Source of the DNA: Gemmatimonas phototrophica
GTDB lineage: Bacteria > Gemmatimonadota > Gemmatimonadetes > Gemmatimonadales > Gemmatimonadaceae
Direction: 5' to 3'
Assembly: GCF_000695095.2 (NCBI RefSeq)
Contig: NZ_CP011454.1
Span: 1,488,001 to 1,552,000 of the forward strand
Length of the DNA: 64,000 nucleotides
Shown here: piece after piece, positions 27,716-36,494 of the stretch
Position numbering within the stretch: position 1 is the stretch's first letter
How the letters are laid out: each line of letters opens with the position of its first letter
Notes under the pieces: model-generated
Database searches by the model: none
Seen by the model: only the letters and a program-made list of their open reading frames with translations
What the model was told of the DNA's origin: nothing
Translations under genes and position numbers: made by a program

Positions 27716-29515
27716 TCAGCGCGATGGCGGTCGCTTGACCGGCGTGTCGTTCAACGCGCCCGGCGACTTCTCTTCCATCCGCTTGCGAATACGCTCCCGA
27801 ATCGCGTCGGCATCGGTGTCGGAACGCACGATGTACGGCGTCACGAAGATGGCCAATTCGGTGCGCTGCCGTGTGGTGGATTGGCGTCGGAAGAGTCCGC
27901 CGAGGTACGGGATGTCCATCAGCAGCGGGATCCCCTGATCCTGCACCTGACGCGTGTCGCCAATGAGGCCGGCAATCACCACCGTTTGTCCATCACGCAG
28001 TACCGCCCGCGTACTGGCTTCGCGCGTGGAGATAATGGGCGCGCTGAGTGCCGCTGACACCGTTTGCGGCGTGAGGGAGCTGACTTCCTGCAGCAGCTGC
28101 ACCGAGACATAGCCATCATCGTTGATGGTGGGCAGAATGGAGAGCTTGGTGCCGACATCCTGGTACTGCACCGCGCGGTCGATGGAGATGTCATTGCCCA
28201 GGCGGGTGCTGGCAATGAACGGGACCTTGCTGCCCACCAGAATGGTCGCTTCGCGATTGTTGACCGCAATGATCTCCGGCGTGGACAGCACCTGCACCTT
28301 GCTGGTGGAGGCAATCGCACGCAACAGGGTGCGGACGCCCGTGCCATCCAGTCGAACCAACCGCAACAATGCCGAGGTCGATCCGGTATCCGGGATTTCC
28401 GGGTTGCCGAACTGCCCCTGCACGTCGCCACCGCGATTCACCGCGGCCCAATCCACACCGAATTCAAAGCCGCGTCCCAGCGCGATCTCGGCAATCGTCA
28501 CCTCGAACAGCACCTGCGCCGGTCGGATATCCAGCGCGTCAATGGTTTCCCGCAGCATGGGGAAGTTGGGAGGCGCCGTCCGTATCACGAGCGCATTGGT
28601 GGGGCCGTTGGCGACCACCGTCGTACGTCCCACCAGCAACCCGGCGGCTGAATCGCGCGGCGCTCCGGCGGCTACGGGGGCGGCGGAGCCGGCGCCACCC
28701 TGTGGCAGCGCTGCGTTGCGCGTGCGGAACGTTTCGGTCTCGCGAGCCCGGAAGCTGTCGAGGGCCCGGGTCAACGAGCGGTCGCTCAGGGATCCGATGT
28801 TGGTGTTGGCCACCTGCACACCGAACAGCTGGCCAATGGCGGAAGCGAGATCTTCCGCCGACGCATACTTGAGATTCACCACATACGTGCGCAGCCCCGC
28901 TTCGCCGGCCGGCGACGCGTCGAGCGTGCGCAGGAGTTCCAGGTACCGCGCCATGTTACTGCCGCGATCGGTGATGAGCAGGGCATTGGAGCGTGCGACG
29001 GTCTCCACGCGCGCGCCCTTGGCCAGTACCGCGCGCAATGCTTCGGCGCCTTCGTCGGCGCGAATGCTTTGCAGCGGCACCAGCTGCGTGACCAGTCCCA
29101 GAGGCGGCGGATCGGGAAAGGCAAAGCCGGTGCGCAGCGCACCGGCCGACGGTGCCTTGTCGGTTGGCAGCACCTGCGCCACCATGCCGCTCGGCACCAG
29201 CATCAGCCCGTGGGCCTCCAGCAGCGATTCCAGCACGCGCTCCACGTCGGCGGTCTGCACCGCCGCCGGGGTCGCGAACGTCACGCGCACATCGGGGATA
29301 TCGCTGAGGATCACGGTGCGCCCCAGCACCTGTGCGAGTGCGCGGATAACATCGGCCAGTCGTGCATTGGCAAAATCGAGTGATGCTGATTTCGACGTCT
29401 CGGTGGGCCGGACTTGTGCGCCGAGCGGATGCACCGGGCCCCAGGTGACGGCCAGCGAGAAACCCAGCACCAGCGCCCCGATCCGGGCGCAATGACGCAT
29501 ACAGAAAACCTTCAC
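27716..29515 (-). CDS. gspD: Secretin (GspD/PilQ type) of the T2SS-like system
   Basis: 599 residues. The start is GTG at 29515 overlapping the gspC-like stop, with ATG at 29500 as an alternative; both give a signal peptide ending near GAQ. N0 domain (LDFANARLADVIRALAQVLG), then N1/N2-like KH repeats (YVVNLKYASAEDLASAI; TNALVIRTAPPNFPMLRETIDALD), then the secretin barrel: VLSTPEIIAVNNREATILVG, DVGTKLSILPTINDDGYV, VLRDGQTVVIAGLI, and IPLLMDIPYLGGLF near the end. It forms the outer-membrane channel. No obvious S-domain for a pilotin is seen. Confidence 0.92.
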   Translation of the reverse strand: MKVFCMRHCARIGALVLGFSLAVTWGPVHPLGAQVRPTETSKSASLDFANARLADVIRALAQVLGRTVILSDIPDVRVTFATPAAVQTADVERVLESLLEAHGLMLVPSGMVAQVLPTDKAPSAGALRTGFAFPDPPPLGLVTQLVPLQSIRADEGAEALRAVLAKGARVETVARSNALLITDRGSNMARYLELLRTLDASPAGEAGLRTYVVNLKYASAEDLASAIGQLFGVQVANTNIGSLSDRSLTRALDSFRARETETFRTRNAALPQGGAGSAAPVAAGAPRDSAAGLLVGRTTVVANGPTNALVIRTAPPNFPMLRETIDALDIRPAQVLFEVTIAEIALGRGFEFGVDWAAVNRGGDVQGQFGNPEIPDTGSTSALLRLVRLDGTGVRTLLRAIASTSKVQVLSTPEIIAVNNREATILVGSKVPFIASTRLGNDISIDRAVQYQDVGTKLSILPTINDDGYVSVQLLQEVSSLTPQTVSAALSAPIISTREASTRAVLRDGQTVVIAGLIGDTRQVQDQGIPLLMDIPYLGGLFRRQSTTRQRTELAIFVTPYIVRSDTDADAIRERIRKRMEEKSPGALNDTPVKRPPSR

Positions 29516-30051
29516 GGTTCGACCCCGTTGGAGTCCGACGGAAATTTGCGGCGCAGGCGCACGGTGCGCGTGCCCGACTCAGACGCTAGCTCCACACGAT
29601 CCACGCCAATGGCACGCACCCGGTATCCACCTACACGGTCACCGGTTTGCACAACACGCGGCACACTGTCTAAGCCGGGCACACGCAACAAGGCTCGACG
29701 CACCCCATTCACCATGAGCACCCCCTGCAGTTCCGGGGCATCCGTGCTCAACGAAGTGACAGGATCCGCCATCGGCACCATGAGCGGTTCCTGCCCGGGA
29801 AGTACAAAGCGCACCCGGGGGGCTTGTCGCGTGGCACTGAAGAGATTCGTGCGGACCATGCTCCTCATGCTGCTGTCCGACTGATTGTCCGACGGCGGGC
29901 GGTCCAGTGGGGCGGGGGATATCTCCACGGGCCGTTCGGCAATCGGCGCGATTGGTACCACAAGCGCGATCAGGCCCAGGACGACCACCATGGCAGACGC
30001 GGCATGCAGCCAGGCAGGCGTCACGCGGCGAGGGGTTGTTGGCGGCGCCAT
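29512..30051 (-). CDS. GspC/PilP-like inner-membrane protein
   Basis: 179 residues. One transmembrane helix is predicted near residues 12-35 (SAMVVVLGLIALVVPIAPIA), then a Pro/Asp-rich linker and a small beta domain with ELQGVLMVNGVRRALLRV and VVQTGDRVGGYRVRAIGVD. This is the HR-type fold of GspC, which binds the secretin N0 domain; PilP shares it. The placement directly before gspD supports the call. No PDZ or coiled-coil C-terminal domain is present, so it is a short form. The ATG overlaps the GspM-like stop by one base. Confidence 0.72.
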   Translation of the reverse strand: MAPPTTPRRVTPAWLHAASAMVVVLGLIALVVPIAPIAERPVEISPAPLDRPPSDNQSDSSMRSMVRTNLFSATRQAPRVRFVLPGQEPLMVPMADPVTSLSTDAPELQGVLMVNGVRRALLRVPGLDSVPRVVQTGDRVGGYRVRAIGVDRVELASESGTRTVRLRRKFPSDSNGVEP

Positions 30052-30626
30052 CAGCGGGGCCTCTCGTCGCGTATCACAGCGGCCCGCACACTGAGGGACA
30101 GCTGCAGGACATCCGGCGCGCCGCGGAGCGCGCTGTTCTGTTGCACCGTAAAGCGCTCCACCTGCACCAGCCGCGCCCCCGATTCCAGCGTGCGGAGCAG
30201 CGCCGCCAATCCGTGGATATCGCCTACCGCCGTGAGCGTACCGCGCACGGCTTCGGTGCTGTCGCTCTCCGGCTCTACCTCCACGCGAGACACGGCCATC
30301 CCCGCACCTTCGGCCGCGTCCTGCAACAGTGTTTGCAAGGCGCTGGCCGCCAGTGAGGCGTCCGAGGCATGCAGCGCACGCCGAGGAGAGGCGGCAAGCC
30401 AGCGCTCATCGGCATCGGCGGTCCGCTCAAGGTCACTCGTACGGGCGATGTAGCCGGCGAACAAACCCGCGCGCTCCCGCGTGGCCGAGATTTGCAATTC
30501 GCGGCTCTGAAAATGACGCCACAGCGGCAGCAGCCCGTAAACCACCAGCAGGGCGGCGGTCGCAATCAGTGCGCCGCCCCTCACCACCAGCCGCTCCCGC
30601 TGTTGCTCAGAACGCGAGGCACTCAT
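30051..30626 (-). CDS. GspM/PilO-like inner-membrane protein
   Basis: 191 residues. A single helix (ALIATAALLVVYGLLPLWR) follows a charged cytoplasmic start. Then comes a coiled-coil-like stretch (SRELQISATRERAGLFAGY) and a ferredoxin-like domain (LLRTLESGARLVQVERFTVQQN). These features match GspM of type II secretion or PilO of type IV pili, which partner GspL or PilN. The position after the gspL-like gene with an ATGA overlap supports the pairing. Primary sequence identity to model systems is low, so the name rests mainly on architecture and order. Confidence 0.7.
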   Translation of the reverse strand: MSASRSEQQRERLVVRGGALIATAALLVVYGLLPLWRHFQSRELQISATRERAGLFAGYIARTSDLERTADADERWLAASPRRALHASDASLAASALQTLLQDAAEGAGMAVSRVEVEPESDSTEAVRGTLTAVGDIHGLAALLRTLESGARLVQVERFTVQQNSALRGAPDVLQLSLSVRAAVIRDERPR

Positions 30627-31741
30627 GGCGTTTGCCCGGTGGGAGAGGCCGCAAGAGCAAAGGACAGGGAGAAGGAACTCCGCGGCTGTCCTCCATCAAG
30701 AAAGCGGGTACTGGGGGCCAGACTGCGTACATCCCCCACTCCCGGCAGCCCCGCCAGCAGTGGTACCAGCGACGCGGCATCACGTGCACTGCCGTCGAGG
30801 CGCCAACGGCTGCCATCCCATTCTGCGCGCTGCACGAACACATCCGCCGGCAGTCGCTCACCGAGCAGTGCCAACACCTCACTGATGCGAGGGTGGGTCG
30901 TGCCTTCCGTCAGCAGCTGACGTTCGCGCTGTGCCCGCTGCCGACGGGCGTCTGCATCAAGTGCCGGTTGCGCCCGGATTGCCAGCGCCTCGCGCTGCGC
31001 GTTCCCCTCGGCCAGCGCACGCTCGCGCCACTGATCGGCACTCCACAGGCAGAAGGCGATCGCCGCGACGCCAATACCGGCGGCGCGCCACCAGGCGCCC
31101 TGCCGCCGCGCGAGCATCCGACGCTCCAATGCCGGATCGAGCAACTGCCAATCGAGGGGCAGTGCCCCCGCGTTTAGAAGGGCGGTCGCGCAGAGAGAAT
31201 CATCGAGTACGGTTGCGTTTGCCGGCGGTGACTGCCGCAGGCGACGAACCTGCCGCAACGTGCCTTGGCGGAACTCCATCACTCCGGTTTCACCAGACGC
31301 CGCCGTGGTATGCACCGTGCCGTCCACACCGGCCAACTGCGCTGCCTGAGGGAGTGCGACTACTGCGTCCACCGGCGCAATGGTGGCAAACGACCGGACC
31401 CACGTGGTGAGCGTGTCCGCCGGCATCGCGAGCGCCACACCATCGGCGATCGCCACGGCAGGGGGCGCGGCAAACGGAAACCAGCGGTCCGCATCCAGCT
31501 GCAGCATGCGTCGCTGTTGCGCCAATGGTACCGGAGGCAATGTCAGCGGCACCGCCTCAAGCCAGGCGAGTCCCACCACGAGTACCAGCTGCGTCGGTTG
31601 GTGGGGCAGGGCGGCGAGTGTACGCACCGCCGCTTCGGGGGCGTCGGACTGCCAGGGCACGACGGCCACCGGGGTCACCGTTCCCGCGGCGTACACGCGC
31701 ACCTGGTCGCTGGTCAACATCAAGGCCCAGCGCCGGCTCAT
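30623..31741 (-). CDS. GspL/PilM-PilN-like protein
   Basis: 372 residues from ATG 31741, chosen because it overlaps the gspK-like stop as ATGA. The N-terminal about 230 residues look like an actin-like cytoplasmic domain (VVPWQ, LQLDADRWFPF, VLDDSLCATALLNAG). A transmembrane helix (WWRAAGIGVAAIAFCLWSA) and a PilN-like periplasmic domain follow (RISEVLALLGERLPADVFVQRAEWDG, LVPLLAGLPGVGDV). GspL couples the ATPase GspE to the periplasmic machinery. Identity with classical GspL is low; a fused PilM-PilN description fits equally. Confidence 0.75.
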   Translation of the reverse strand: MSRRWALMLTSDQVRVYAAGTVTPVAVVPWQSDAPEAAVRTLAALPHQPTQLVLVVGLAWLEAVPLTLPPVPLAQQRRMLQLDADRWFPFAAPPAVAIADGVALAMPADTLTTWVRSFATIAPVDAVVALPQAAQLAGVDGTVHTTAASGETGVMEFRQGTLRQVRRLRQSPPANATVLDDSLCATALLNAGALPLDWQLLDPALERRMLARRQGAWWRAAGIGVAAIAFCLWSADQWRERALAEGNAQREALAIRAQPALDADARRQRAQRERQLLTEGTTHPRISEVLALLGERLPADVFVQRAEWDGSRWRLDGSARDAASLVPLLAGLPGVGDVRSLAPSTRFLDGGQPRSSFSLSFALAASPTGQTP

Positions 31742-32631
31742 CGTGACTGCTCCCGCCACCGTACCAGGCGCAATTCGCGACCTTCCACGGCGTACACGGC
31801 CTGAATTTCATGAGTGACGGCCGTGCCGGGCTGCCATCCACGCCCCACGATGCTCAGTCGGGTTGGGCGATCGACCAGCGACCCACTCGCGGCGGCGCGC
31901 ACCGCCCGCGACGCATGCCGACGGTCAATGCGTCCATCGCCATCAACGGTCAGCTCATCGGCTATTGGAGCCATCCACCGGGCGTCGTCACCCAGCAGCT
32001 GCTGGACCTCGTCCAGCGAATCGAAGGGACGCAGCAGCCGAGGGGCTGCGCGACGCCCCAACAAGCTCGCCACGAGCGAGTCACGCGTGGCCAGGGAATC
32101 GCGTGTGGGCGCCGACAGCCGGTCGCCGCGCACATGGGTGTCCAGCATGGTGGCGATTCGCACGGCGACATCCGCCGGCGCTACCGTACGCAGGAGTGAG
32201 GTCAATCCCTCCACCCCCGCGGTGTTCACATCGAGGCGAGCACTCACGTTCACCAGCGTGGCCGCAAAGGCGCCATACTCAAGACTGTCACTGGCGAGTG
32301 GGCGGCTCCGATCCGTCGGCGCCAGCAGGGCATCGAACATGGCGTCCTCCGCCAACGAATCCGTTGCCGCGTCCAGCTGCGTTTCCACGGTGACACGCGC
32401 CGCGAGTACCGCACTCTCCGCCATGGCCCGTGCGGTCGCCATGGCACGGCTGTTCACGGTGAGGTGGGCGGAATCCCGCGCCGCTTTGCCGGCCATCGCC
32501 GTCAGACTCACCAGTACCGCGATGGTCATGAGGGCGGAGAGCAGCGCGGCGCCACGGCGCTGCCGTGTGACCGGGCCTACCGGGCGACGAAAGGCCGGTT
32601 CCGTCGTGAGGTCCATCGTTACGTATGTCAC
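31738..32631 (-). CDS. GspK-like minor pseudopilin
   Basis: 297 residues with a GTG start overlapping the gspJ-like stop (GTGA); ATG at 32616 is an alternative. The N-terminus has RQRRG followed by AALLSALMTIAVLVSLTAMAG, a prepilin-type helix without Glu at position 5, as is normal for GspK. Helix-hairpin-helix-like segments (RLDVNTAGVEGLTSLLRTV; FDSLDEVQQLLGDD) match the SAM-like GspK domain. GspK caps the pseudopilus tip with GspI and GspJ. The length is normal for the family. Confidence 0.83.
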   Translation of the reverse strand: MTYVTMDLTTEPAFRRPVGPVTRQRRGAALLSALMTIAVLVSLTAMAGKAARDSAHLTVNSRAMATARAMAESAVLAARVTVETQLDAATDSLAEDAMFDALLAPTDRSRPLASDSLEYGAFAATLVNVSARLDVNTAGVEGLTSLLRTVAPADVAVRIATMLDTHVRGDRLSAPTRDSLATRDSLVASLLGRRAAPRLLRPFDSLDEVQQLLGDDARWMAPIADELTVDGDGRIDRRHASRAVRAAASGSLVDRPTRLSIVGRGWQPGTAVTHEIQAVYAVEGRELRLVRWREQSR

Positions 32632-33230
32632 TGGCCGCTCCCGTCCGTCGCCAACGGACTGAGGACGACCACCAGCGGCTCACCTGGCGTGTCCTTCTGC
32701 CGCCAGTGCAGACGCACGGCGGCGGGCCGCGTTTGCGCAATTGGCCAATCAGCGCGCCACGCGGCAGCCTCGCCGGCACGCGTTGGCTCCAGTACCTCGA
32801 TGTCAAGCGCGGCACCATTCGGCAGCTGCATCGTGATGGCCGGTGTCGTGACGTCCTCGCGTACCGGGACCGCCTGCAGCCGGAGCCCCGTGCTGTCCTC
32901 CCACAGGGTCGCCCGCCACACGGGGCCAGCGCCAAAGGGGGCGTGCACGCCAGTCGTCAGAAATTCCAGCACCGTGCCATCCACGTTCCGACGGATCTGC
33001 AGTAACGGTTCCGACGCACGGTCCCCGCTAGGCGCGTGCCGAAGCATGTCGGTGAGCATCGCCCGCAGGCGCACATCCGCCCCGCGGACCTCTCCATGCG
33101 CTTCGACACGCTCACCGGTCCGGCGCGCGGCTACCATGGTGGTCCCAGCCAGCGCGGCGGCAATGGCGGTGAGCGTGAGAGCGAGCATGAGCTCCACCAA
33201 CGTGAAGCCCGTCCGGCGAATGCGCGGCAT
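32628..33230 (-). CDS. GspJ-like minor pseudopilin
   Basis: 200 residues. A short basic leader ends in TG, then FTLVELMLALTLTAIAAALAG gives a canonical type IV prepilin signal with Glu5. The globular part has the beta-rich character of GspJ (LQIRRNVDGTVLEFLTTG, AVRLHWRQKDTPGEPLVVVLSP). It would be cleaved and N-methylated by a GspO peptidase, which is not encoded in this window. It starts 2 nt after the gspI-like stop and overlaps the gspK-like start. Confidence 0.83.
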   Translation of the reverse strand: MPRIRRTGFTLVELMLALTLTAIAAALAGTTMVAARRTGERVEAHGEVRGADVRLRAMLTDMLRHAPSGDRASEPLLQIRRNVDGTVLEFLTTGVHAPFGAGPVWRATLWEDSTGLRLQAVPVREDVTTPAITMQLPNGAALDIEVLEPTRAGEAAAWRADWPIAQTRPAAVRLHWRQKDTPGEPLVVVLSPLATDGSGQ

Positions 33231-33232
33231 GC

Positions 33233-33541
33233 TCAGCGCCCAACCGTTGGCCGTTCCATCAGCCGAACCAGTTCCACCTGTCCGCCGTCCGGCTGGGGGA
33301 CGCGCACCCGCACCAGCTCCAGACGTGGGTTGGCGGCATAGCGCTGGCGGTCCACGGACACCCCTTTACCTGCCGGGAGTCCCAGCACGGCGGCCGCCAG
33401 TTCACTCTCCGCCCGAACGGTCGCCGCGCTCACCAGTTCCGCTTTGCGCTGCAACTGCGCGGCGTTACGCGTTCCCTCCAGGCAGCCAATGGCCACCACC
33501 GACAGGATCACCGTCGCCAGCAGCGCTTCCAGTAGCGTCAT
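33233..33541 (-). CDS. GspI-like minor pseudopilin lacking a leader peptide
   Basis: 102 residues beginning MTLLEALLATVILSVVAIG, which is the mature N-terminus of a GspI pseudopilin with Glu5 but without the basic leader and Gly(-1). Upstream in frame are only five codons before a TGA, none of them a usual start. The ATG overlaps the preceding stop (ATGA). The remaining domain is short (family members are about 120). Either this protein is inserted uncleaved, or a sequencing or annotation frameshift hides the leader. Neighbours leave the assignment firm. Confidence 0.75.
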   Translation of the reverse strand: MTLLEALLATVILSVVAIGCLEGTRNAAQLQRKAELVSAATVRAESELAAAVLGLPAGKGVSVDRQRYAANPRLELVRVRVPQPDGGQVELVRLMERPTVGR

Positions 33542-33996
33542 CGCCTGGTCCGGGGCTCAACCGTCCACCGGCATTTCCCCGCATCAAACGCGGCGCGATG
33601 CTCCTCGCTGGGAATCCACCCGGGCGAGGGGCGGCAGGTGCCGCGGGCGTCCACCGTGAGGTCGAGCGGGGCAGGAGGGGCCGTGATGTTGCCGGCGGCT
33701 ATCGGGTCCGTAAGGTCGGGCGCCACGACGCTCCACAGCCCGTCGTTGTACACCCGCACGCGAAGCGACTGCTGCCGCTGTACGGCCAGACGGCGCGCGC
33801 TGTCCACCACCGCCTTCATGTCACTGGCCGACTCGGCACGCCGTGTACCGCTTTGGGTGACCTGTCGGGACAGCAGCAGAGCGCCCGCAATCCCGAGGAT
33901 CACGAGCACCACCAGCACTTCCATGAGGGTCAGCCCCACCCGTAAACGCAGGGGGGGCAGAGGGCGCGACCGGGAGGCATGCAAAAGGAGAGGCAC
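33538..33996 (-). CDS. GspH/FimT-like pseudopilin
   Basis: About 152 residues from GTG 33996; the frame is open to a TTG at 34038, giving an implausibly long leader. RLRVG precedes LTLMEVLVVLVILGIAGALLL, a prepilin helix with Glu5. The globular part (DMKAVVDSARRLAVQRQQSLRVRVYNDG) is GspH/FimT-like. It is the first gene of the ten-gene operon. No gspG lies near it, so it may also act as the main subunit, though the sequence is closer to GspH. A TTGACT hexamer lies within the discarded upstream part of the frame. Confidence 0.72.
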   Translation of the reverse strand: MPLLLHASRSRPLPPLRLRVGLTLMEVLVVLVILGIAGALLLSRQVTQSGTRRAESASDMKAVVDSARRLAVQRQQSLRVRVYNDGLWSVVAPDLTDPIAAGNITAPPAPLDLTVDARGTCRPSPGWIPSEEHRAAFDAGKCRWTVEPRTRR

Positions 33997-34071
33997 GGCA
34001 GACAATCTCGGGGCCTTCCCGGGGAAGTCAACAAACAATAGTCACAACACCGGCATTCCCTGCTCCGGGAT

Positions 34072-34105
34072 CCCCGCGCCGTTCGCGACGCGAAACGGCG
34101 CGGGG
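34072..34105. terminator. Perfect 12-bp hairpin behind the 34114 gene
   Basis: Arms 34072-34083 and 34094-34105 (CCCCGCGCCGTT type) are perfect complements with a 10-nt loop, just after the stop of the minus-strand gene. No T-tract follows, so it is a stabilising hairpin or a factor-dependent terminator separating that gene from the T2SS operon. Confidence 0.55.
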
Positions 34106-34113
34106 CGGGGCAG

Positions 34114-34869
34114 TTACTTCTTGATCAGGGGCACAATGGCGGCCGGTACCGACACTTCCACGGCGGCGTTGGTCTGCACGTCCTTGATCGTCATGATCAT
34201 CGTCTGCGGACCCATCGTGGTCTGCGCCTTGGTGGCAAACTTGATGCCGCCAAAGGTCTTGTAATCCGACACGACGGTGGAGGTCTGAATGCTCCCCATT
34301 TCGCTGGTGATCGTCGCCTCTCGGCCAACTTCCAGTCCCGAGGCCGCAGAGAAGTAGATCCAGCTTTCCGAGCCAGTTCCCTTACGTACGAACTTGAGCT
34401 TCCACGTCTTTTCTCCGGCGAAATCCACCGACCCTTCGTTGGTGATGGACGTATAGCGATCGGCGTCGTACAGCATGCTGTAGAAATCGGCCTGCTCCAT
34501 CATCTGATCCTTTTCCTTGCCTTCCACCAACCGCGGACCCTGCATGGGGTTCACGGACCAGGCATTCTGGCCGTCCGTTCCCGTCAGGACTTCGCCCATA
34601 CCGCCCAGCACCATCTTGGTGGACACCTTGTTAGGCGCCACTGCTGCCAATTCCATCTCCGCCGTCAGGCCGGCACCCGGGAGCTCCATGGTGCCGATCT
34701 GCTTGTACGACGTCATCTTGGCGATCGCGTCCTTGCCGCCAATGGCTGCCACGTGCTTGGCAATCACCTCGGCCGCGGTCGGTGCCGCCTGCGCGACCAG
34801 GGCCTGCGCCGACAACAGCAGCGCGGCCGACACCGTGAACGCAGTACGAACCGTCTTCAATGCAAACAT
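34114..34869 (-). CDS. Exported outer-membrane lipoprotein-sorting-like protein (LolA/LolB-type fold)
   Basis: 251 residues, signal peptide TVSAALLLSAQALVAQA, ribosome site GAGGAG upstream. APTAAEVIAKHVAAIGGKDAI is a recurrent opening of periplasmic proteins of the LolA-like superfamily, followed by MTSYKQIGTMELPGAGLTAEM, TGTDGQNAWSVNP, YFSAASGLEVGREATI and a final GGIKFATKAQTTMGPQTM. The half-barrel LolA/VioE-like fold binds lipid chains. No partner is visible; it lies between the S41 lipoprotein and the T2SS operon on the same strand. Function is inferred only at fold level. Confidence 0.75.
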   Translation of the reverse strand: MFALKTVRTAFTVSAALLLSAQALVAQAAPTAAEVIAKHVAAIGGKDAIAKMTSYKQIGTMELPGAGLTAEMELAAVAPNKVSTKMVLGGMGEVLTGTDGQNAWSVNPMQGPRLVEGKEKDQMMEQADFYSMLYDADRYTSITNEGSVDFAGEKTWKLKFVRKGTGSESWIYFSAASGLEVGREATITSEMGSIQTSTVVSDYKTFGGIKFATKAQTTMGPQTMIMTIKDVQTNAAVEVSVPAAIVPLIKK

Positions 34870-34899
34870 GCGAGGGTGCTCCTCAGGGAAATGGGACCT

Positions 34900-36321
34900 T
34901 CAGGGAATAAGCGGGCGCGCTGCGCGGCGCGCCGCCCAGAGAATCGCTGCGTCGAGCGCAGGATCCTGTCCGTCCAGCAACGCGCGACGGAGCAGTGGGG
35001 TCACAGTATCGGGACGAACGCCGTCGCCTTCCACCGGTTTGCCAGTGGGGCCCAGGAAGTCCGCGATCGCGTGATACAGGATGTCACCGTTCGGCAGTCG
35101 CTCCGGCACTGACGGGAGCGCCTGCCCGGCGGTTTGCGTACCAAAAACCGTAGCGCGGCCAATCGCCTGCAGCCCACCGGCAAAGATCTCGGTGGTACTG
35201 GCCGACAGCGGGTCCACCACCAGCGCCAACGGGCCGGCAAAGGGGCGGACCGGACGATTGCGGGTATCGCTGCGACGGGGGTTGGCCAGGAACTTCATGG
35301 TGCTGCCGCGCTGGTGCATTTCGCCAAGCGCGTAGGCGCTATCGACGAAGTGCCCGGCAAATCCCATGGACATGCCACCCACACCGCCAAAATTGCCGCG
35401 CACGTCGAGCACAATGGCATCGGCCCCGCGCAGCGAATCCATGGCGGCATCAAAACGGGCCGCCAGTACCGGCATCCAGATGTTGAATCGGATGATCCCC
35501 ACCGTGCGCCCGTCGCGCTTGACCCGCTGCCACTCGAGATGGGCCTCTACCGGCGGCAGATTGCCAAATTTCACCACCGAGCCGCGCACCGGCGCAAAGA
35601 CCAATGGCACCGTCCGCATCTGGTTGGCGGCATCGCGGAAGGTTACCGCCAACGTGTCCCCCTCGGCGCCGGACAGCGCTCCCGCCACCATCTGGTAGGC
35701 CATGAGCGTGCGGCGTCTCGGTTCCAGGGTGGTTGGCAGTTGGGCGACCCGGGGGGCTACCGGGCAGCCACGAATGCCCTCCACCGTCCAGCCGGTACGC
35801 ACGCCAGCTTGCCAGGCGGGGCCTGTGGAATCGATCGAGGACACCACCGTCAACGACTCCACCAGCCGGGTCTCGAAGCCGAGGGTACCCGTGGGGCGCC
35901 CGCTACTGCCGCCACCGTTCGAGGCCCCCGTGGCGTCCGAGACTTCCTGCGGGATGATGGCGAAGTGCGACTGCTTGAGTCGGCTTACCATGTCGGAGAG
36001 TACCAGCCGCAGCTCGCCTCGCGTCCGGGCGGCCTGCGCCCGCGGACGGAGCTCCTCCCGTACCGCCAGCCAGTTTACCCCATTATACGTCGTGTCCCAA
36101 TGGGTCCGGCGGATAATCGCCCAGGCGGTGTCAAAAGTGACCAGGGGATCGGTCGCGGGAGCGTCCGCCAGCGAAGACGAGGACTGCGACGCCGGTACGC
36201 CGCAGGCGGCGGCGAGGGGGGCGGGCACGGACGTGCTCGCCGACACGGCTCCCGGCGCACGGCCAGCGCAGGCCGCGAGCACCAGTGCACATCCGGGGAG
36301 GAACAGAGCGCGAGAGACCAT
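34900..36321 (-). CDS. S41 family peptidase lipoprotein
   Basis: 473 residues, with lipobox LVLAAC near residue 18. An N-terminal helical cap (FDTAWAIIRRTHWDTTYNGVNW) precedes a PDZ-like part (VVSSIDSTGPAWQAGVRTGWTVEGIRG), then the S41 core: VGIIRFNIWMPVLAARFD, ADAIVLDVRGNFGGVGGMSMG, PLALVVDPLSASTTEIFAGGLQAIGRA with Ser in SASTTE as nucleophile candidate, and VFGTQTAGQALPS. It is an outer-membrane or periplasmic serine protease. A TATCTT box ends exactly 6 nt before the ATG, so the mRNA may be leaderless. Confidence 0.88.
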   Translation of the reverse strand: MVSRALFLPGCALVLAACAGRAPGAVSASTSVPAPLAAACGVPASQSSSSLADAPATDPLVTFDTAWAIIRRTHWDTTYNGVNWLAVREELRPRAQAARTRGELRLVLSDMVSRLKQSHFAIIPQEVSDATGASNGGGSSGRPTGTLGFETRLVESLTVVSSIDSTGPAWQAGVRTGWTVEGIRGCPVAPRVAQLPTTLEPRRRTLMAYQMVAGALSGAEGDTLAVTFRDAANQMRTVPLVFAPVRGSVVKFGNLPPVEAHLEWQRVKRDGRTVGIIRFNIWMPVLAARFDAAMDSLRGADAIVLDVRGNFGGVGGMSMGFAGHFVDSAYALGEMHQRGSTMKFLANPRRSDTRNRPVRPFAGPLALVVDPLSASTTEIFAGGLQAIGRATVFGTQTAGQALPSVPERLPNGDILYHAIADFLGPTGKPVEGDGVRPDTVTPLLRRALLDGQDPALDAAILWAARRAARPLIP

Positions 36322-36327
36322 AGTAGC

Positions 36328-36333
36328 AAGATA
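36328..36333 (-). promoter_or_regulatory. -10 box 6 nt before ATG (leaderless candidate), S41 gene
   Basis: TATCTT on the minus strand, with the 6-nt spacer 36322-36327 to ATG 36321. There is no Shine-Dalgarno sequence between them. Confidence 0.55.
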
Positions 36334-36494
36334 GTTCGGAAATCCGACTGAATTGTTTCAATTTAATAGGGAGTAGCTTTATCGGCTATAAGAAAGTGTT
36401 TTCAGAAACAATTGCCCACTGCTCTCCCCGGGGCCCTGTGCAGCACATTACCATGCAGTGTTGGACCATTACTCCACGTGTTTCTCCGGATCCC

